Origin: Candidatus Avelusimicrobium intestinipullorum
GTDB lineage: Bacteria; Elusimicrobiota; Elusimicrobia; Elusimicrobiales; Elusimicrobiaceae
Length of the DNA stretch: 64,000 bases
NCBI GenBank assembly: GCA_944324635.1
Contig: CALUXC010000002.1
Location: forward strand, 1-64,000
Reading direction: 5' to 3'
Part shown: positions 1-8,637 of the stretch, piece after piece
How positions within the stretch are numbered: position 1 is the stretch's first letter
How the letters are laid out: every line of letters begins with the position of its first letter
Program-made: the position numbers and the translations under genes
Notes under the pieces: generated by a model
Seen by the model: only the letters and a program-made list of their open reading frames with translations
Database searches by the model: none
What the model was told of the DNA's origin: nothing

Positions 1-74
1 GGGCGTAGCGCAGATGGTAGCGCGCACGGTTCGGGACCGTGAGGTCGTGGGTTCGAATCCCGCCGCCCCGACCA
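1..74 (+). tRNA. tRNA-Pro (CGG), 5' end cut by window edge
   Basis: The cloverleaf is readable. The D arm is followed by an anticodon stem CACGG/CCGTG with loop TTCGGGA, giving anticodon CGG (proline). The T loop is TTCGAAT and the 3' end CGCCCCG-A-CCA includes an encoded CCA. The 3' acceptor strand CGCCCCG predicts a 5' strand CGGGGCG, but the window starts at GGGCG, so the first two bases lie outside. The sequence just downstream is repeated 23.5 kb away, which suggests this tRNA marks one side of an accessory island. Confidence 0.95.
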
Positions 75-77
75 TTT

Positions 78-108
78 GAAAAGACACCTTTTGCAAGGTG
101 TCTTTTTT
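78..108 (+). terminator. Rho-independent terminator after tRNA-Pro
   Basis: Stem AAGACACCTT (81-90) pairs with AAGGTGTCTT (95-104) around a 4-nt loop and is followed by a T run. It lies 6 nt after the tRNA CCA end. The same hairpin recurs in the right-hand copy at about 23631-23658. Confidence 0.85.
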
Positions 109-190
109 GTTGCCTGTGCGGATTGATGCCCGTCGGGAAATTGCCTCCATTTTTATACATTGCCGTCCTAGATGTCTTTTAGAAATACAG

Positions 191-217
191 AAAAAAGACC
201 CATAAAGGGTCTTTTTC
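191..217. terminator. Bidirectional terminator for lipoprotein gene
   Basis: Stem AAAAGACCC / GGGTCTTTT with loop ATAAA is flanked by A and T runs on both sides, so it can act in both directions. It lies about 30 nt past the stop of the lipoprotein gene ending at 245. Confidence 0.75.
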
Positions 218-244
218 TCTAGCAGGGAAATTGGAAGGATCCAG

Positions 245-925
245 TTACTGTAACTCTTTTTGTGTTTCTTCTCTCATTTTTTGAATATATTCTAATTGCA
301 CTTTATCAATAATTTTAGGTAAGAATAATAAGATAGGAACAGTATGCTGATTTCCCCCTTTGCTTTCATAGCTAAAAATCCCAGCATATACAGAACAAAA
401 ATCGACAGGTGGCGTTAATATTTTGTCATCAAAGTATAAACTTTCCCCTTGCTTAGGAAACATAAAAATTCTTCCATTCAAGGTATTACATGTATCATAA
501 CTGGTAACTTCGCACCCATTTGCCAACACAAAATCTGGAAAAACTTGAAACACTTTATAGGATTGAAATTCATTTTCACAATAAGGGTTCTCTGTAATTA
601 AATCCAATCCTAAGAAATCATTTATTTCTGGGAAGGAATACCCCCATTCATTTGCTGCAGCAACCAGAAACGGAAAGTCCAGATTAATGGGCTGTGCAGA
701 ATACTTTTTCAAACTTGACATTTCTTCTGATTCCATTTCTTCTTGTACCTGGTTCCATGCTTGTTTTTCTTCTTGAGACAAAGTACCAGCTCGTTCTCTT
801 TCTTGAAAATCAGTTACAATCTCGGAAGCGAATTGCTGTAATTGAGATAAAGTCGGACGTTTGGGAGCGGTGGAACAAGCAGAACATAATAAAATCAAAA
901 TAAATGCATAAATTATTTTTGCCAT
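245..925 (-). CDS. Hypothetical lipoprotein (226 aa)
   Basis: The N-terminus has a basic start, a hydrophobic run and a lipobox-like LLCSAC, so this is a predicted type II signal peptide with lipidation at the cysteine near residue 17. The mature part begins with a Glu/Gln-rich, probably helical stretch (residues 25-75). It continues into a region with several cysteines and aromatic residues that I do not recognise. The gene lies directly downstream of the serine recombinase; its start overlaps the recombinase 3' end by 13 nt, so they may be co-transcribed. The DNA is AT-rich compared with the core genes. No function is assigned. Confidence 0.75.
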   Translation of the reverse strand: MAKIIYAFILILLCSACSTAPKRPTLSQLQQFASEIVTDFQERERAGTLSQEEKQAWNQVQEEMESEEMSSLKKYSAQPINLDFPFLVAAANEWGYSFPEINDFLGLDLITENPYCENEFQSYKVFQVFPDFVLANGCEVTSYDTCNTLNGRIFMFPKQGESLYFDDKILTPPVDFCSVYAGIFSYESKGGNQHTVPILLFLPKIIDKVQLEYIQKMREETQKELQ

Positions 926-2559
926 ATTGTACTCCTTTCGTATATAGTATCATAATTTTTCCATGCCTTTTCCTGCCGTTCAAACTCCGTTTCCCCCTCT
1001 GCCAAATTCATTAGTTCCTTAAGGCTCATATTGCGGGGATTACGGTATTCTAAAATATCCACCACTATTTTGGGGGATAAATAACACAAATTCAAATACC
1101 TGGCAAATGTACGCTTATTTAGCCCGCTCTTCTTTTCCCACTCCCGCGTGGTCTGCCCGCTGGCAATAAGTTTCTTTAACTGCCACGCCCGGGCCAGCCC
1201 GCGTACCAGGCTTTCATTCAACTGCCGCACCGTGAGTATATTATTACAACTGCCATTTTGCAGCTGCGTGGATGACACATTATCTATATAAAACGTATCT
1301 TGTAGCACGATGCTTTCCCCCTTAATTTGTGCCCGCACCCCTTCTTTCGGAACCTCTTCCGTATATTTTCCTTCTAAAAACGTTTCAAAAGGCTGTTTTT
1401 TAAGATAAATAGTCACGTGGCATGCCTTACCCTCCTTTTGGCAAATAACCCGCTCTAAATAGCATTTAGCCTCGTTTTCCGGCAGGCTTTTCGCTGTTAC
1501 CCTGGGAAAAATATCGCTATAATCACCATTTTGAATAGTTTGTAAGACTAAACGGTCCAACTGCTCCACTGATAGATGCGCCCCATTCCGCATTACATAG
1601 TACTTAAACCGCCTAACCCCCTTCTTACCCGTTGACAATTTATATGTCCGCCCCTGCGCATCTACTAAAACATCTCCTAATAAGCTATCCTGCCGGATAT
1701 ATCTTCGGCGCTCCTTTAACCCCTCTCTATCTGCCCCCATTTTAGCCTGTACGGCTTCAAATAATTCTTTTGTGATAATAGCCGGATGTTTACCGGGATA
1801 CACCTTTTTTCGGGCTAAGTGTGCAATTTTGCCAATATATACAGGGTTTCCTAAAATCCGCTGGATAGATCCATACTTAAATGAGCGACTGCCCATATTG
1901 TTTCCTGCAACCGTCTGCCAGCATTTACTATGATATCCCTGCTGGTTGAGCCAATCGGCTGTATCTTGTATACTTCCTAACTCTAGATACTTGTGGAAAA
2001 TAAGATTAACTAGCTGTGATTCTTGCCGATCTGGTATTAATTGTTTGTCTTTTAACACATACCCAAGAGGAGGAACGCCGCCCATCCAAAGGCCCTTGGC
2101 TTTGCTGGCGGCTATTTTATCGCGTACGCGCTCGGCCGATACTTCCCGCTCAAACTGCGCAAAGGATAAAAGCATATTAAGCGTCAGTTTCCCCATAGAG
2201 TTACTGGTATCAAACGATTGCGTGATAGACACAAAATTACAGTCGTACTTATCAAACTCCTGCATCATTTTATGGAAGTCAATAATGGAGCGGGAAAGCC
2301 GGTCTACTTTGTACACCACCACCATTTGTATTTTGCGTGCGCGGATATCGGCCAGCATCTGCAAAAGCCCGGGCCGCTCCATCGTACCTCCGCTGATGCC
2401 GCCGTCTGAATAGGTTTTGTAGTATTCCCAGTGGTTAAACGCTTGGGATAAGATATAGGCCTTGCAGGCCTCCTCCTGGTTTTGCAGCGAGTTAAACTCC
2501 ATATCCAGGCCGTGTTCGGTGGATTTACGCGTATAGATAGCACAGTTGATTTTGGGCAT
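913..2559 (-). CDS. Large serine recombinase
   Basis: Site-specific DNA recombinase of the resolvase/invertase superfamily, about 548 aa. The catalytic domain begins at residue 4 with AIYTRKST, placing the nucleophilic serine at about residue 13. It continues through VVYKVDRLSRS and FAQFEREVSAERVRDKI. A 'recombinase' domain follows (PPLGYV, then the GNPVYIGKI region). A C-terminal helix-turn-helix-like segment lies near the end (TREWEKKSGLNKRTFARYLNL). The start is set at the ATG preceded by TAGGAG; an upstream in-frame TTG at 2613 would add 18 residues that overlap the promoter. Such enzymes move or invert mobile DNA. Its DUF2924 and DUF5681 neighbours are typical companions. AT-rich composition fits horizontal acquisition. 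Confidence 0.93.
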   Translation of the reverse strand: MPKINCAIYTRKSTEHGLDMEFNSLQNQEEACKAYILSQAFNHWEYYKTYSDGGISGGTMERPGLLQMLADIRARKIQMVVVYKVDRLSRSIIDFHKMMQEFDKYDCNFVSITQSFDTSNSMGKLTLNMLLSFAQFEREVSAERVRDKIAASKAKGLWMGGVPPLGYVLKDKQLIPDRQESQLVNLIFHKYLELGSIQDTADWLNQQGYHSKCWQTVAGNNMGSRSFKYGSIQRILGNPVYIGKIAHLARKKVYPGKHPAIITKELFEAVQAKMGADREGLKERRRYIRQDSLLGDVLVDAQGRTYKLSTGKKGVRRFKYYVMRNGAHLSVEQLDRLVLQTIQNGDYSDIFPRVTAKSLPENEAKCYLERVICQKEGKACHVTIYLKKQPFETFLEGKYTEEVPKEGVRAQIKGESIVLQDTFYIDNVSSTQLQNGSCNNILTVRQLNESLVRGLARAWQLKKLIASGQTTREWEKKSGLNKRTFARYLNLCYLSPKIVVDILEYRNPRNMSLKELMNLAEGETEFERQEKAWKNYDTIYERSTIWQK

Positions 2560-2584
2560 ATTTGGTACAATTCTCCTATACACA

Positions 2585-2617
2585 TTACCGCTTACTAACG
2601 GGAGAGAAGTCAAGGAG
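2585..2617 (-). promoter_or_regulatory. Shared promoter-like element upstream of the recombinase
   Basis: Read on the minus strand, this holds TTGACT followed 19-20 bp later by TAATGT, with CTCCCGTTAGTAAGCGG between. All but three of 32 positions match the element at 5132-5164, in the same orientation, upstream of the DUF2924 operon. Likely a common promoter/operator. It could also be a recombination site of the adjacent recombinase; the sequence alone does not decide. Confidence 0.55.
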
Positions 2618-2627
2618 ATAAATATTT

Positions 2628-4193
2628 ATGCCATATAGAAATACAGAGAATTGGGATAAGGAAGACCAAGAAAAAGATGGACAAAATAATCAATACTACA
2701 TCTTTCCCAAAGATAAGCAAGAGTTTTGGAATTTGGCTGAAAAAAACGGAGCAATTATACTGCACTTTGTCGGTAGATTTTCTCAGCAGCTTCCCTATTA
2801 TGAACATATTATACGAGTAGGAAAACAGCACAAAACGGACTATACTGTTACCAACTTTATTCGCCGGAGCACAATAAAAAGCCATCGTATTTCCAAGCTA
2901 TTTAGGGATACCTTTATTATCGCAGTTCCAAAAGGTTTGGAAAGGGCTTTGCAATATAAAGAACGCTATCTCACGCATGAACAAGCCTTTAAACAAAACC
3001 CTAAAAAGCCGGCAAAAACCAATAAAAACTTTTCTCTCAAACAACTCTGTCAAGAATATAAAAACTGGAAAGCAACAAATGATTACCAGGAAGGATATAA
3101 ATGGGATTTTATTTCTCAATTTAAGGATACCTTTGCTCAAATTGACTCTTCCGAAAGATTTTCCACCCAATATCTAAAATTACTTTCTTTTACGGAAAAT
3201 TTTACGCCTCGCGATATGATGATGAGTTGTAAGTTCTTTAAGGATATTTTTATTAAATATCCCCAAGAACATATAAGCCATTTACATCATTTATTTGATG
3301 AGGATGTCCCCCTTAAAAAGCGTATTAATGATTTTACGCAATGGCTAGATTCTGTTAGAATTACAGAAAAGAAAAAACACCCTATTCACTATCAAGTAGC
3401 ATTGTTCTTTTTATTTGTACAAAACCCGACTAAGTATCCATTAGCTACAACTAATAGATTTATTCGTAACTACTTTGTCTATACAAATATCCCTGCAACC
3501 AATAAATTAAAGGGGACAGATTTGTATGTCTTTTTTTATCAACATATCCACGAGGAGCTCCTCCCTTTCTTGCAACAGGAATTAAACAGCCAATGTACGG
3601 TTATGGATGCCCAAGATTTCTGTTGGTTCGTTGGTAAAAGAATATATTATGGCTACATTTTTCCCAAAAACAATGCTTTAGCTTATACGCCACGAGAAAT
3701 CCAAGCACTTAAGGAGAACCCTGCAGAAGAAATGGACTACTTGGAAGCGATAAATCATACTTCTTTAACAAAAGAAGAAATAGAAAAATTGGCGCATAAA
3801 GCAGGGGAACAACCGGCGTTTAGTCAAATTACCCAAAACAAGTTAGTAAGAGACCCTAAAATTGCAAAACTAGCCCTGATAGAGGCTGATTTTCATTGTG
3901 AGGTGGATGGAAGCCATCCTTCCTTTATTTCACGCACTTCAAAATTACCCTATATGGAAGCGCATCATTTAATTCCAACCGCTTACTCGAGGACTTTTTA
4001 TGAGCGTTATCATATCAATTTAGACTGTAAAGAAAACATTATATCTTTATGCCCTACCTGTCACAGGGCCCTTCATTTTGGAACGGACGAAAAAAGAGAT
4101 GAAATTCTAAAAATACTATTAAAAAAGAGAAAAGAAGAATTTCGTAAGCTTGGACTTAACATGCCATTATCAGAGTTAATCAAGTTTTATTAA
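2628..4193 (+). CDS. HNH endonuclease-domain protein
   Basis: The 521-residue protein has a C-terminal HNH/McrA-type nuclease domain: MEAHHLIP (about residue 443), then ENIISLCPTCHRALHFG (about 466-482), the ββα-metal arrangement with a zinc-type CPTC knuckle. The N-terminal 380 residues are Lys- and aromatic-rich and unrecognised; they may be a target-sensing domain. The start has a strong AAGGAG site 9 nt upstream. The gene is divergent from the recombinase and overlaps the convergent DUF2924 gene by 14 nt. It sits between two transcription units that share a promoter element, which suggests a cargo gene, perhaps restriction or phage defence (inference). AT-rich. Confidence 0.8.
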   Translation: MPYRNTENWDKEDQEKDGQNNQYYIFPKDKQEFWNLAEKNGAIILHFVGRFSQQLPYYEHIIRVGKQHKTDYTVTNFIRRSTIKSHRISKLFRDTFIIAVPKGLERALQYKERYLTHEQAFKQNPKKPAKTNKNFSLKQLCQEYKNWKATNDYQEGYKWDFISQFKDTFAQIDSSERFSTQYLKLLSFTENFTPRDMMMSCKFFKDIFIKYPQEHISHLHHLFDEDVPLKKRINDFTQWLDSVRITEKKKHPIHYQVALFFLFVQNPTKYPLATTNRFIRNYFVYTNIPATNKLKGTDLYVFFYQHIHEELLPFLQQELNSQCTVMDAQDFCWFVGKRIYYGYIFPKNNALAYTPREIQALKENPAEEMDYLEAINHTSLTKEEIEKLAHKAGEQPAFSQITQNKLVRDPKIAKLALIEADFHCEVDGSHPSFISRTSKLPYMEAHHLIPTAYSRTFYERYHINLDCKENIISLCPTCHRALHFGTDEKRDEILKILLKKRKEEFRKLGLNMPLSELIKFY

Positions 4194-4623
4194 CTTTAAC
4201 CAGTCCAAAAAACTTGGGGCCGCTGATGTGCCCCCGCGTAATTTTCCCGGCAATGGCGGATAAGTTATCATACACCTCGCCTTCCCACTCGTAGGCGCTC
4301 TCTCCTTTTACGGTAACGTGATATATCTTGCCTTTGTAAGTTTTGCTAATTACCGTGCCTATCGCCAAACTGTATTTTTTCTTGTTGGCACGCTGAATGT
4401 ATTTTTCCGGATTAGCAGCATAACGGTTCAAGCGGGTAATGTATTTATCCGCCAGTTTGGTGCCGGATAACTCACACTGAATAGCATACCACAACGGGCG
4501 GTATCTCCCTTTGCGCCCGCGCAGCTGGTAAGCATAAAATATATCCCAATAGAACTGAAGCTTTTCATTACTTAATTCCTTTATTTCTTCCCAGCTTTTG
4601 GGCAAATAACATTTATTTCTCAT
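4180..4623 (-). CDS. DUF2924 family protein
   Basis: The 147-residue protein ends with the DUF2924 pattern: GTVISKTYKGKIYHVTVKG, then YEWEGEVYDNLSAIAGKIT, then ISGPKFFGLVKV. The N-terminal half resembles the helical part of the family. DUF2924 proteins are usually found next to large serine recombinases in mobile elements, and that is the case here. It is last in a three-gene operon whose members overlap by 4-11 nt, implying translational coupling. Role unknown; assistance to recombination or DNA binding is a guess. Confidence 0.75.
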   Translation of the reverse strand: MRNKCYLPKSWEEIKELSNEKLQFYWDIFYAYQLRGRKGRYRPLWYAIQCELSGTKLADKYITRLNRYAANPEKYIQRANKKKYSLAIGTVISKTYKGKIYHVTVKGESAYEWEGEVYDNLSAIAGKITRGHISGPKFFGLVKVNKT

Positions 4624-4819
4624 TTAGCACGTCCCTCACTTTTTCTATCTTCCGAGCTGCCTTTCCCTTTTGATAATAGGCCTTGGCCAAGGTGTCAAAG
4701 AACAAGATAGCAGTCTCCAGTAGCTGGGTATTTTGCTTCTTTTTGGGCCGCCCCAGGGGATTACCCGAGCGGCCCTTTACGAATCTGCCCGCCAGAGGTG
4801 GTATTCTATACGGCGTCAT
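4613..4819 (-). CDS. DUF5681-like small protein
   Basis: A 68-residue basic protein with the motif GRFVKGRSGNPLGRPKKK near residue 11. This FxxGxSGNPxGRPK signature marks DUF5681, common in phage and mobile-element proteins. The rest is a short helix. It overlaps the DUF2924-like genes on both sides by a few bases, so all three are co-translated. Probably nucleic-acid binding because of its charge (inference). Confidence 0.7.
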   Translation of the reverse strand: MTPYRIPPLAGRFVKGRSGNPLGRPKKKQNTQLLETAILFFDTLAKAYYQKGKAARKIEKVRDVLNEK

Positions 4820-5085
4820 TTGGTCAACCCAAAGAACACATATCCGCTGATAGGGTGGTGGACAATTTCCATCGCTACGCGCGAGATGCTTTTATACACC
4901 TTTCCATGATACTCAAAGCCGTTTTCAAGCACTTTTACTTCAATGCCTTGTCCATGGTAGGTTTTCTTGATAACAACGCCAACAGCAGGTAAGCGGCCAT
5001 CCCGTTCTTTGGGTGTCGGTTCAGCTACATCTGCGACTTTTTGCTTGGCAACTTTTACAACTACTTGTTTAGATTTTTTCTTCAT
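4816..5085 (-). CDS. Short DUF2924-like protein
   Basis: An 89-residue protein with a Lys-rich N-terminus, then a DUF2924-like C-terminal domain: GVVIKKTYHGQGIEVKVLE, FEYHGKVYKSISRVAMEI, ISGYVFFGLTK. It is therefore a paralogue of the 147-residue gene two positions downstream but lacks that gene's N-terminal half. It is first in the operon; its ribosome binding site GGGAG lies inside one arm of a 12-bp inverted repeat (5091-5102 with 5142-5153). Function unknown. Confidence 0.72.
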   Translation of the reverse strand: MKKKSKQVVVKVAKQKVADVAEPTPKERDGRLPAVGVVIKKTYHGQGIEVKVLENGFEYHGKVYKSISRVAMEIVHHPISGYVFFGLTK

Positions 5086-5090
5086 AAAAA

Positions 5091-5164
5091 CTCCCGATAG
5101 TATATGGTGTAATGGGCTTTTGGCCCATTCCTATTACCGCTTACTATCGGGAGCAAAGTCAAGT
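5091..5164 (-). promoter_or_regulatory. Promoter and inverted repeat of the DUF2924 operon
   Basis: On the minus strand TTGACT (5157-5162) is followed by CTCCCGATAGTA, then TAATAG 20 bp after the -35. A perfect second arm TACTATCGGGAG lies at the ribosome binding site. A smaller hairpin (AATGGGC/GCCCATT) sits between the arms. The first 33 bp match the element upstream of the recombinase. The layout suggests shared control of both units, possibly by a dimeric repressor. Confidence 0.55.
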
Positions 5165-5219
5165 AAATGAATGTTAGGACTATCTAGCAGTTCGGTTCCT
5201 GTTGGGCGCACTTTTAGAA

Positions 5220-5253
5220 AAAGAGCCATTCTCAGACGAGAGTGGTTCTTTTT
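5220..5253. terminator. Terminator-like hairpin
   Basis: Stem AGAGCCATTCTC pairs with GAGAGTGGTTCT (one G-T pair) around a 4-nt loop, with a T run to the right and A residues to the left. It sits immediately left of the dispersed 78-bp repeat. Confidence 0.6.
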
Positions 5254-5328
5254 TATGCTTTTCCGACGGGGTTTTGTGAGCAAAATGAGCAAAATTAGAA
5301 CAAAAAGTATATATTGTTAGTGGACCCT
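5251..5328 (+). repeat. Dispersed ~78-bp repeat, copy A
   Basis: Aligns without gaps to 8855-8932 with about five differences. It contains the word GAGCAAAATGAGCAAAATTA and ends with TATATTGTTAGTGGACCCT. It is followed by GGGACACTATAAAA, which is nearly the inverse of TAGTGGACCC, so the end looks like an imperfect palindrome. It directly abuts the broken methyltransferase fragment. Probably a relic of a small mobile element. Confidence 0.65.
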
Positions 5329-5337
5329 TTTGGGACA

Positions 5338-5490
5338 CTATAAAATCCCCATTTCCCCCGTGCATTTCCACGGGTTGAAACGCACACTGACGGCCGCTTT
5401 CTGCGTGAGTGCCTGTTCATATTTGGCCCAACGCTCCGCCCCAAACTGGGCGGAAGTATAAGCTATAAATTCTTGCGGTAATGGTAGCAT
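5338..5490 (-). pseudogene. N-terminal fragment of an RsmF-like rRNA methyltransferase
   Basis: A 50-codon reading frame starts at an ATG preceded by AAGGAAGG. It encodes LPQEFIAYTSAQFGAERW and then AVSVRFNPWK. This matches the first 45 residues of the intact methyltransferase gene at 23808-25049 (LPQEFIDYTSRLFGAARW, PVSVRINPWK). After that the frame runs into the 78-bp repeat region and stops, with no SAM-binding domain. It is a 3'-truncated relative, 16 nt downstream of the UvrA-like gene. Confidence 0.8.
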
Positions 5491-5506
5491 CACAAAAAGC
5501 CTTCCT

Positions 5507-7984
5507 TTATAAATACCGTCCCGTTAGGCTCTGCGGGCATTGTTTAATCACTTCCACAGGGCCGCACGCCACTACAGTTCCCCCCGCATTGCCGCCGGAC
5601 GGCCCCATATCAATCAGATAATCCGCGTGGCGTAAAACGTCCAAATCGTGTTCAATCACTATCACCGTTGCGCCGTTTTGAATGAGCATTTGGAACACCC
5701 CCAATAGCGTGCGCACGTCTAACGGATGCAGGCCGATGGTAGGCTCGTCAAACACAAACACGGTGGAATGTTGCGGCTTGCCCATTTCACTAGCCAATTT
5801 TAAGCGCTGGGCCTCTCCGCCGGAAAGGCTGGGGGTTGCTTCGCCCAATGTTAAATATCCCAACCCTAAGTCTTGCAAGATTTGCAAGCGTTGGTGCACC
5901 AATTTCCAATCCGCGCACGCTTTCACCGCAGTGGAAACGTCCATAGCCATCAGCTCCGGCAGTGAAAAACTTTCCCCGCGTTGGTTGGTATATTTTACAT
6001 CAAACGCTTCCCGTGCATAGCGCGCCCCGCGGCAAGTGGGGCAAGGCACGTCCACATCCGGCAAAAATTGCACATCCAAACTGATTTCTCCTGTTCCGTC
6101 ACACTCCGCACAACGCAAACGGCCGGTATTGTAGGAAAAATCCCCCGCTTTATACCCTCGCTGTTTGGCATCCGGCAAGCGGGCAAACAGTTTGCGCAGT
6201 TCGTCATGCACATTGGCATACGTTGCCACGGTGGAACGCACATTAATCCCAATAGGGGTGGCATCAATCAGCTTTACCTGTTCAATACCTTGCGCTTGTA
6301 CGGCGCGCACATGGGGAGGAAGCAGCGCATGGCGCACATGCGCCTCTAAAGCGGGCACTAAACTTTCCAACACCAGCGTGGTTTTGCCGGAGCCGGACAC
6401 ACCGCTTACCGCCGTAAGCCGCCCTTTGGGTATTTCTATTTCCAACGGTTTTACCGTATGAATGGGCCCCGTAGATAAACGGATTTTGCCTTGCGCAAAC
6501 AACTGTTCCGCCGGCACTTTTTTCCATACATTTTCCGGCATTTTTCCGGTTAAAAACGGCCCGATTTTGGAATTTTTATTGCAACTGATATCCGCCAATG
6601 TGCCTTGGGCAATTACATAGCCGCCGTTGGCGCCGGCTTGGGGCCCCATTTCCACAAACCAATCGGCCGCGGATAAAATTTGGGTATCGTGGTCCACCAG
6701 CACGACGGAGTTGCCGTCCGCAATTAAATCCCGCATAACCCCTTTTAAGCCCACGATATTAGACGGGTGTAAGCCGATAGAGGGCTCATCTAGCACATAT
6801 AAAACACCGGTGGTGCGGTTGCGCACCGCCCGCGCCAACTGCATACGCTGGCGTTCTCCGGTGGACAAGGTGGCGGAGGCGCGGTCTAGAGTCAAATACC
6901 CTAGGCCCAAATCCATCAGGCGGCGGGAGGCGGACAAAAAGGCCTCCGTAATGTTTTGCGCCATTTCGCGCATTTCAGCAGGCATAGTAGCGGGAACGGC
7001 CGCCACCCACGCGGTTAAATCCACCAATGTTTTTTGGCAAACGTCCGCCAAGTTTAGGCCGCCTACACGCGGGGCGCGAGCCGCAGCACTCAAGCGCGAA
7101 CCGCCGCAATCCGGACAAGGCTCCTGTTTCAAAAACTTTTCCACCCGTTTCATGCCTTGCTCGTCCTTTACCTTTGCCAACGCATTTTTTACCGTATAAA
7201 CGGCATTGTAAAAGGTAAAATCTAACTCGCCCGCTTGATTTGTTTTTTTGGCTTTATAAAAAATGCGCTTTTTTTCTGCCGGACCGTGATACACAATTTC
7301 TTTTTCCCGTGGGGATAAATCCTTAAACGGCACATCCGTCCGCACGCCCATGGCGCGGCAAACGTCCGTCATTAAAGACCACATTAGGCTGTTCCACGGA
7401 GCCACGGCGCCTTGGTCTATGGTTAAATTTTCATCCGGCACTAAGGTAGCCATATCTACATTCCATACCGTACCGGTACCGTCGCAAGTAGGGCAGGCGC
7501 CTTGGCTGTTAAAAGCCAGTTCTTCGGCACTGGGGGCATAAAACTCCACACCGCATGTTGGGCAGCGGAGCATTTTTCCGGCCGCAACCGCTAATGAAGG
7601 CGCCACATAATGCCCATTGGGGCAGCGGTGGCTGGCTAAGCGGGAAAACATCAACCGCAAACTGTTTAGCAGTTCCGTACCCGTGCCAAAAGTGCTGCGC
7701 AAGCCGGCCACGGCAGGGCGCTGGTGCAAGGCCAACGCGGCGGGCACATACAAAACTTCTTCCACTTGCGGGCGGGCGGCTTGGGTCATACGGCGGCGGG
7801 TATAGGTGGAAAGCGCCTCCAAATACCGTCGCGAGCCTTCCGCATACAACACGCCTAATGCCAAAGAAGATTTGCCGGAACCGGAAACACCGGCAATACC
7901 CACTATTTTATTTAAGGGGATATCTACATCTATATTTTTGAGATTATGCACCCGCGCACCGCGGATTTTGATTTTCTCAACCAT
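5507..7984 (-). CDS. UvrA-like ABC ATPase (short, class II type)
   Basis: This 825-residue protein has two ABC ATPase halves like UvrA, the damage-recognition subunit of nucleotide excision repair. The first half has [11 protein letters not shown] (about 33), a zinc module with CPTC and CPTCDGTG, signature [13 protein letters not shown] and [10 protein letters not shown]. The second half has [18 protein letters not shown] and [22 protein letters not shown] and [10 protein letters not shown]. It is much shorter than housekeeping UvrA (about 940 aa) and probably lacks the UvrB-binding insertion. It therefore belongs with UvrA2/DrrC-like proteins linked to DNA damage or DNA-binding drug tolerance. 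GC-rich, unlike its island neighbours, and flanked by two broken genes. Confidence 0.85.
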   Translation of the reverse strand: MVEKIKIRGARVHNLKNIDVDIPLNKIVGIAGVSGSGKSSLALGVLYAEGSRRYLEALSTYTRRRMTQAARPQVEEVLYVPAALALHQRPAVAGLRSTFGTGTELLNSLRLMFSRLASHRCPNGHYVAPSLAVAAGKMLRCPTCGVEFYAPSAEELAFNSQGACPTCDGTGTVWNVDMATLVPDENLTIDQGAVAPWNSLMWSLMTDVCRAMGVRTDVPFKDLSPREKEIVYHGPAEKKRIFYKAKKTNQAGELDFTFYNAVYTVKNALAKVKDEQGMKRVEKFLKQEPCPDCGGSRLSAAARAPRVGGLNLADVCQKTLVDLTAWVAAVPATMPAEMREMAQNITEAFLSASRRLMDLGLGYLTLDRASATLSTGERQRMQLARAVRNRTTGVLYVLDEPSIGLHPSNIVGLKGVMRDLIADGNSVVLVDHDTQILSAADWFVEMGPQAGANGGYVIAQGTLADISCNKNSKIGPFLTGKMPENVWKKVPAEQLFAQGKIRLSTGPIHTVKPLEIEIPKGRLTAVSGVSGSGKTTLVLESLVPALEAHVRHALLPPHVRAVQAQGIEQVKLIDATPIGINVRSTVATYANVHDELRKLFARLPDAKQRGYKAGDFSYNTGRLRCAECDGTGEISLDVQFLPDVDVPCPTCRGARYAREAFDVKYTNQRGESFSLPELMAMDVSTAVKACADWKLVHQRLQILQDLGLGYLTLGEATPSLSGGEAQRLKLASEMGKPQHSTVFVFDEPTIGLHPLDVRTLLGVFQMLIQNGATVIVIEHDLDVLRHADYLIDMGPSGGNAGGTVVACGPVEVIKQCPQSLTGRYL

Positions 7985-8016
7985 AACAGGCTCCTATCGG
8001 ACGGACCGCCGGAAAA

Positions 8017-8134
8017 TTAAGGTTGGAGCATTTTGGGGTCCGCGGTTGCCTTTTTGGGGGCCGGCAACAGGGCAAACATCAGATAAGTTTTGAATAGTTC
8101 CAGCATAAAACAGGCCGACACAAGCACATATTTA
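8017..8134 (-). pseudogene. C-terminal remnant of an unidentified gene
   Basis: Minus-strand frame [18 protein letters not shown], then [18 protein letters not shown], then LQP and stop. It is open only over about 40 codons, GC-rich, and ends 33 nt before the UvrA-like start. It reads like the hydrophobic C-terminus of a membrane protein whose 5' part was lost when the rhuM segment arrived. Identity not recognised. Confidence 0.35.
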
Positions 8135-8145
8135 TTCCTGCACGG

Positions 8146-8637
8146 TTAAAACGTGGAAAGTATAATACATTCTACCCACAAACGCACTAAAAGAGAAAAT
8201 GTATAATCCGCATTACTGCACAGGGGCAAAAACTCTTGCCAATATTTTCCACCGCCCATATTTTTTAGGAAATCATCGTTTAATGTGAACCCTTTAACAA
8301 GATATTCCCGTAGCATTTAGGTAGCCCATATACGAAAAGTGTATCTTGCACAGTCCGCACTCTATAGCCTACGGCTGGAATTACATCTAAATTGTAATAA
8401 GTAACTTCGCGCTCGATTTGTCTATTCCCCTCTTTTTGAACTATTCGGAATTTCCGAACAGTTGCCGTTTCATGCAATTCTCCCTCTTCGAAGATATGCT
8501 TAATGCGCTCACTAATATTAGCTTTACTTGACTGGAATAACTGCTTGGGTCAGCCATACAGTTTTATCGGCCAATGTAACTTCTATCTTCGGTTTGCTAA
8601 ATGATAATGTCAGTATCTTGGGGCACAGTTAAATCTC
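8146..8637 (-). pseudogene. Broken rhuM-family gene
   Basis: Three frames together give a RhuM-family protein. First, KIEVTLADKTVWLTQ (about 8545-8600). Then, after a deletion and frame change, LFQSSKANISERIKHIFEEG leading into ETATVRKFRIVQKEGNRQIE and YYNLDVIPAVGYRVRT (8280-8530). Then FRIWAT-stop-MLREYLVKGFTLNDDFLK and GGGKYW (8200-8330). At least two frameshifts and an internal stop make it nonfunctional. RhuM genes are often found in type I restriction loci, and an hsdR remnant lies at 16448-17308. Confidence 0.8.

Larger units (their letters stand above)
66..220 (+). repeat. Left copy of ~155-bp direct repeat flanking the accessory region
   Basis: This segment aligns without gaps to 23616-23770 (offset 23550) with about 14 differences. 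It holds the end of the tRNA, the post-tRNA terminator, a conserved middle block and a second hairpin at 193-215. The second hairpin differs from its right-hand copy by changes that preserve pairing (AGACCC/GGGTCT against AGGCCC/GGGCCT). Conserved pairing suggests both copies are functional terminator regions and not very recent duplicates. Confidence 0.8.

Noticed and set aside
5180..5371. 63-codon minus-strand frame
   Set aside because: It runs through a terminator hairpin and the dispersed repeat, with no ribosome binding site.
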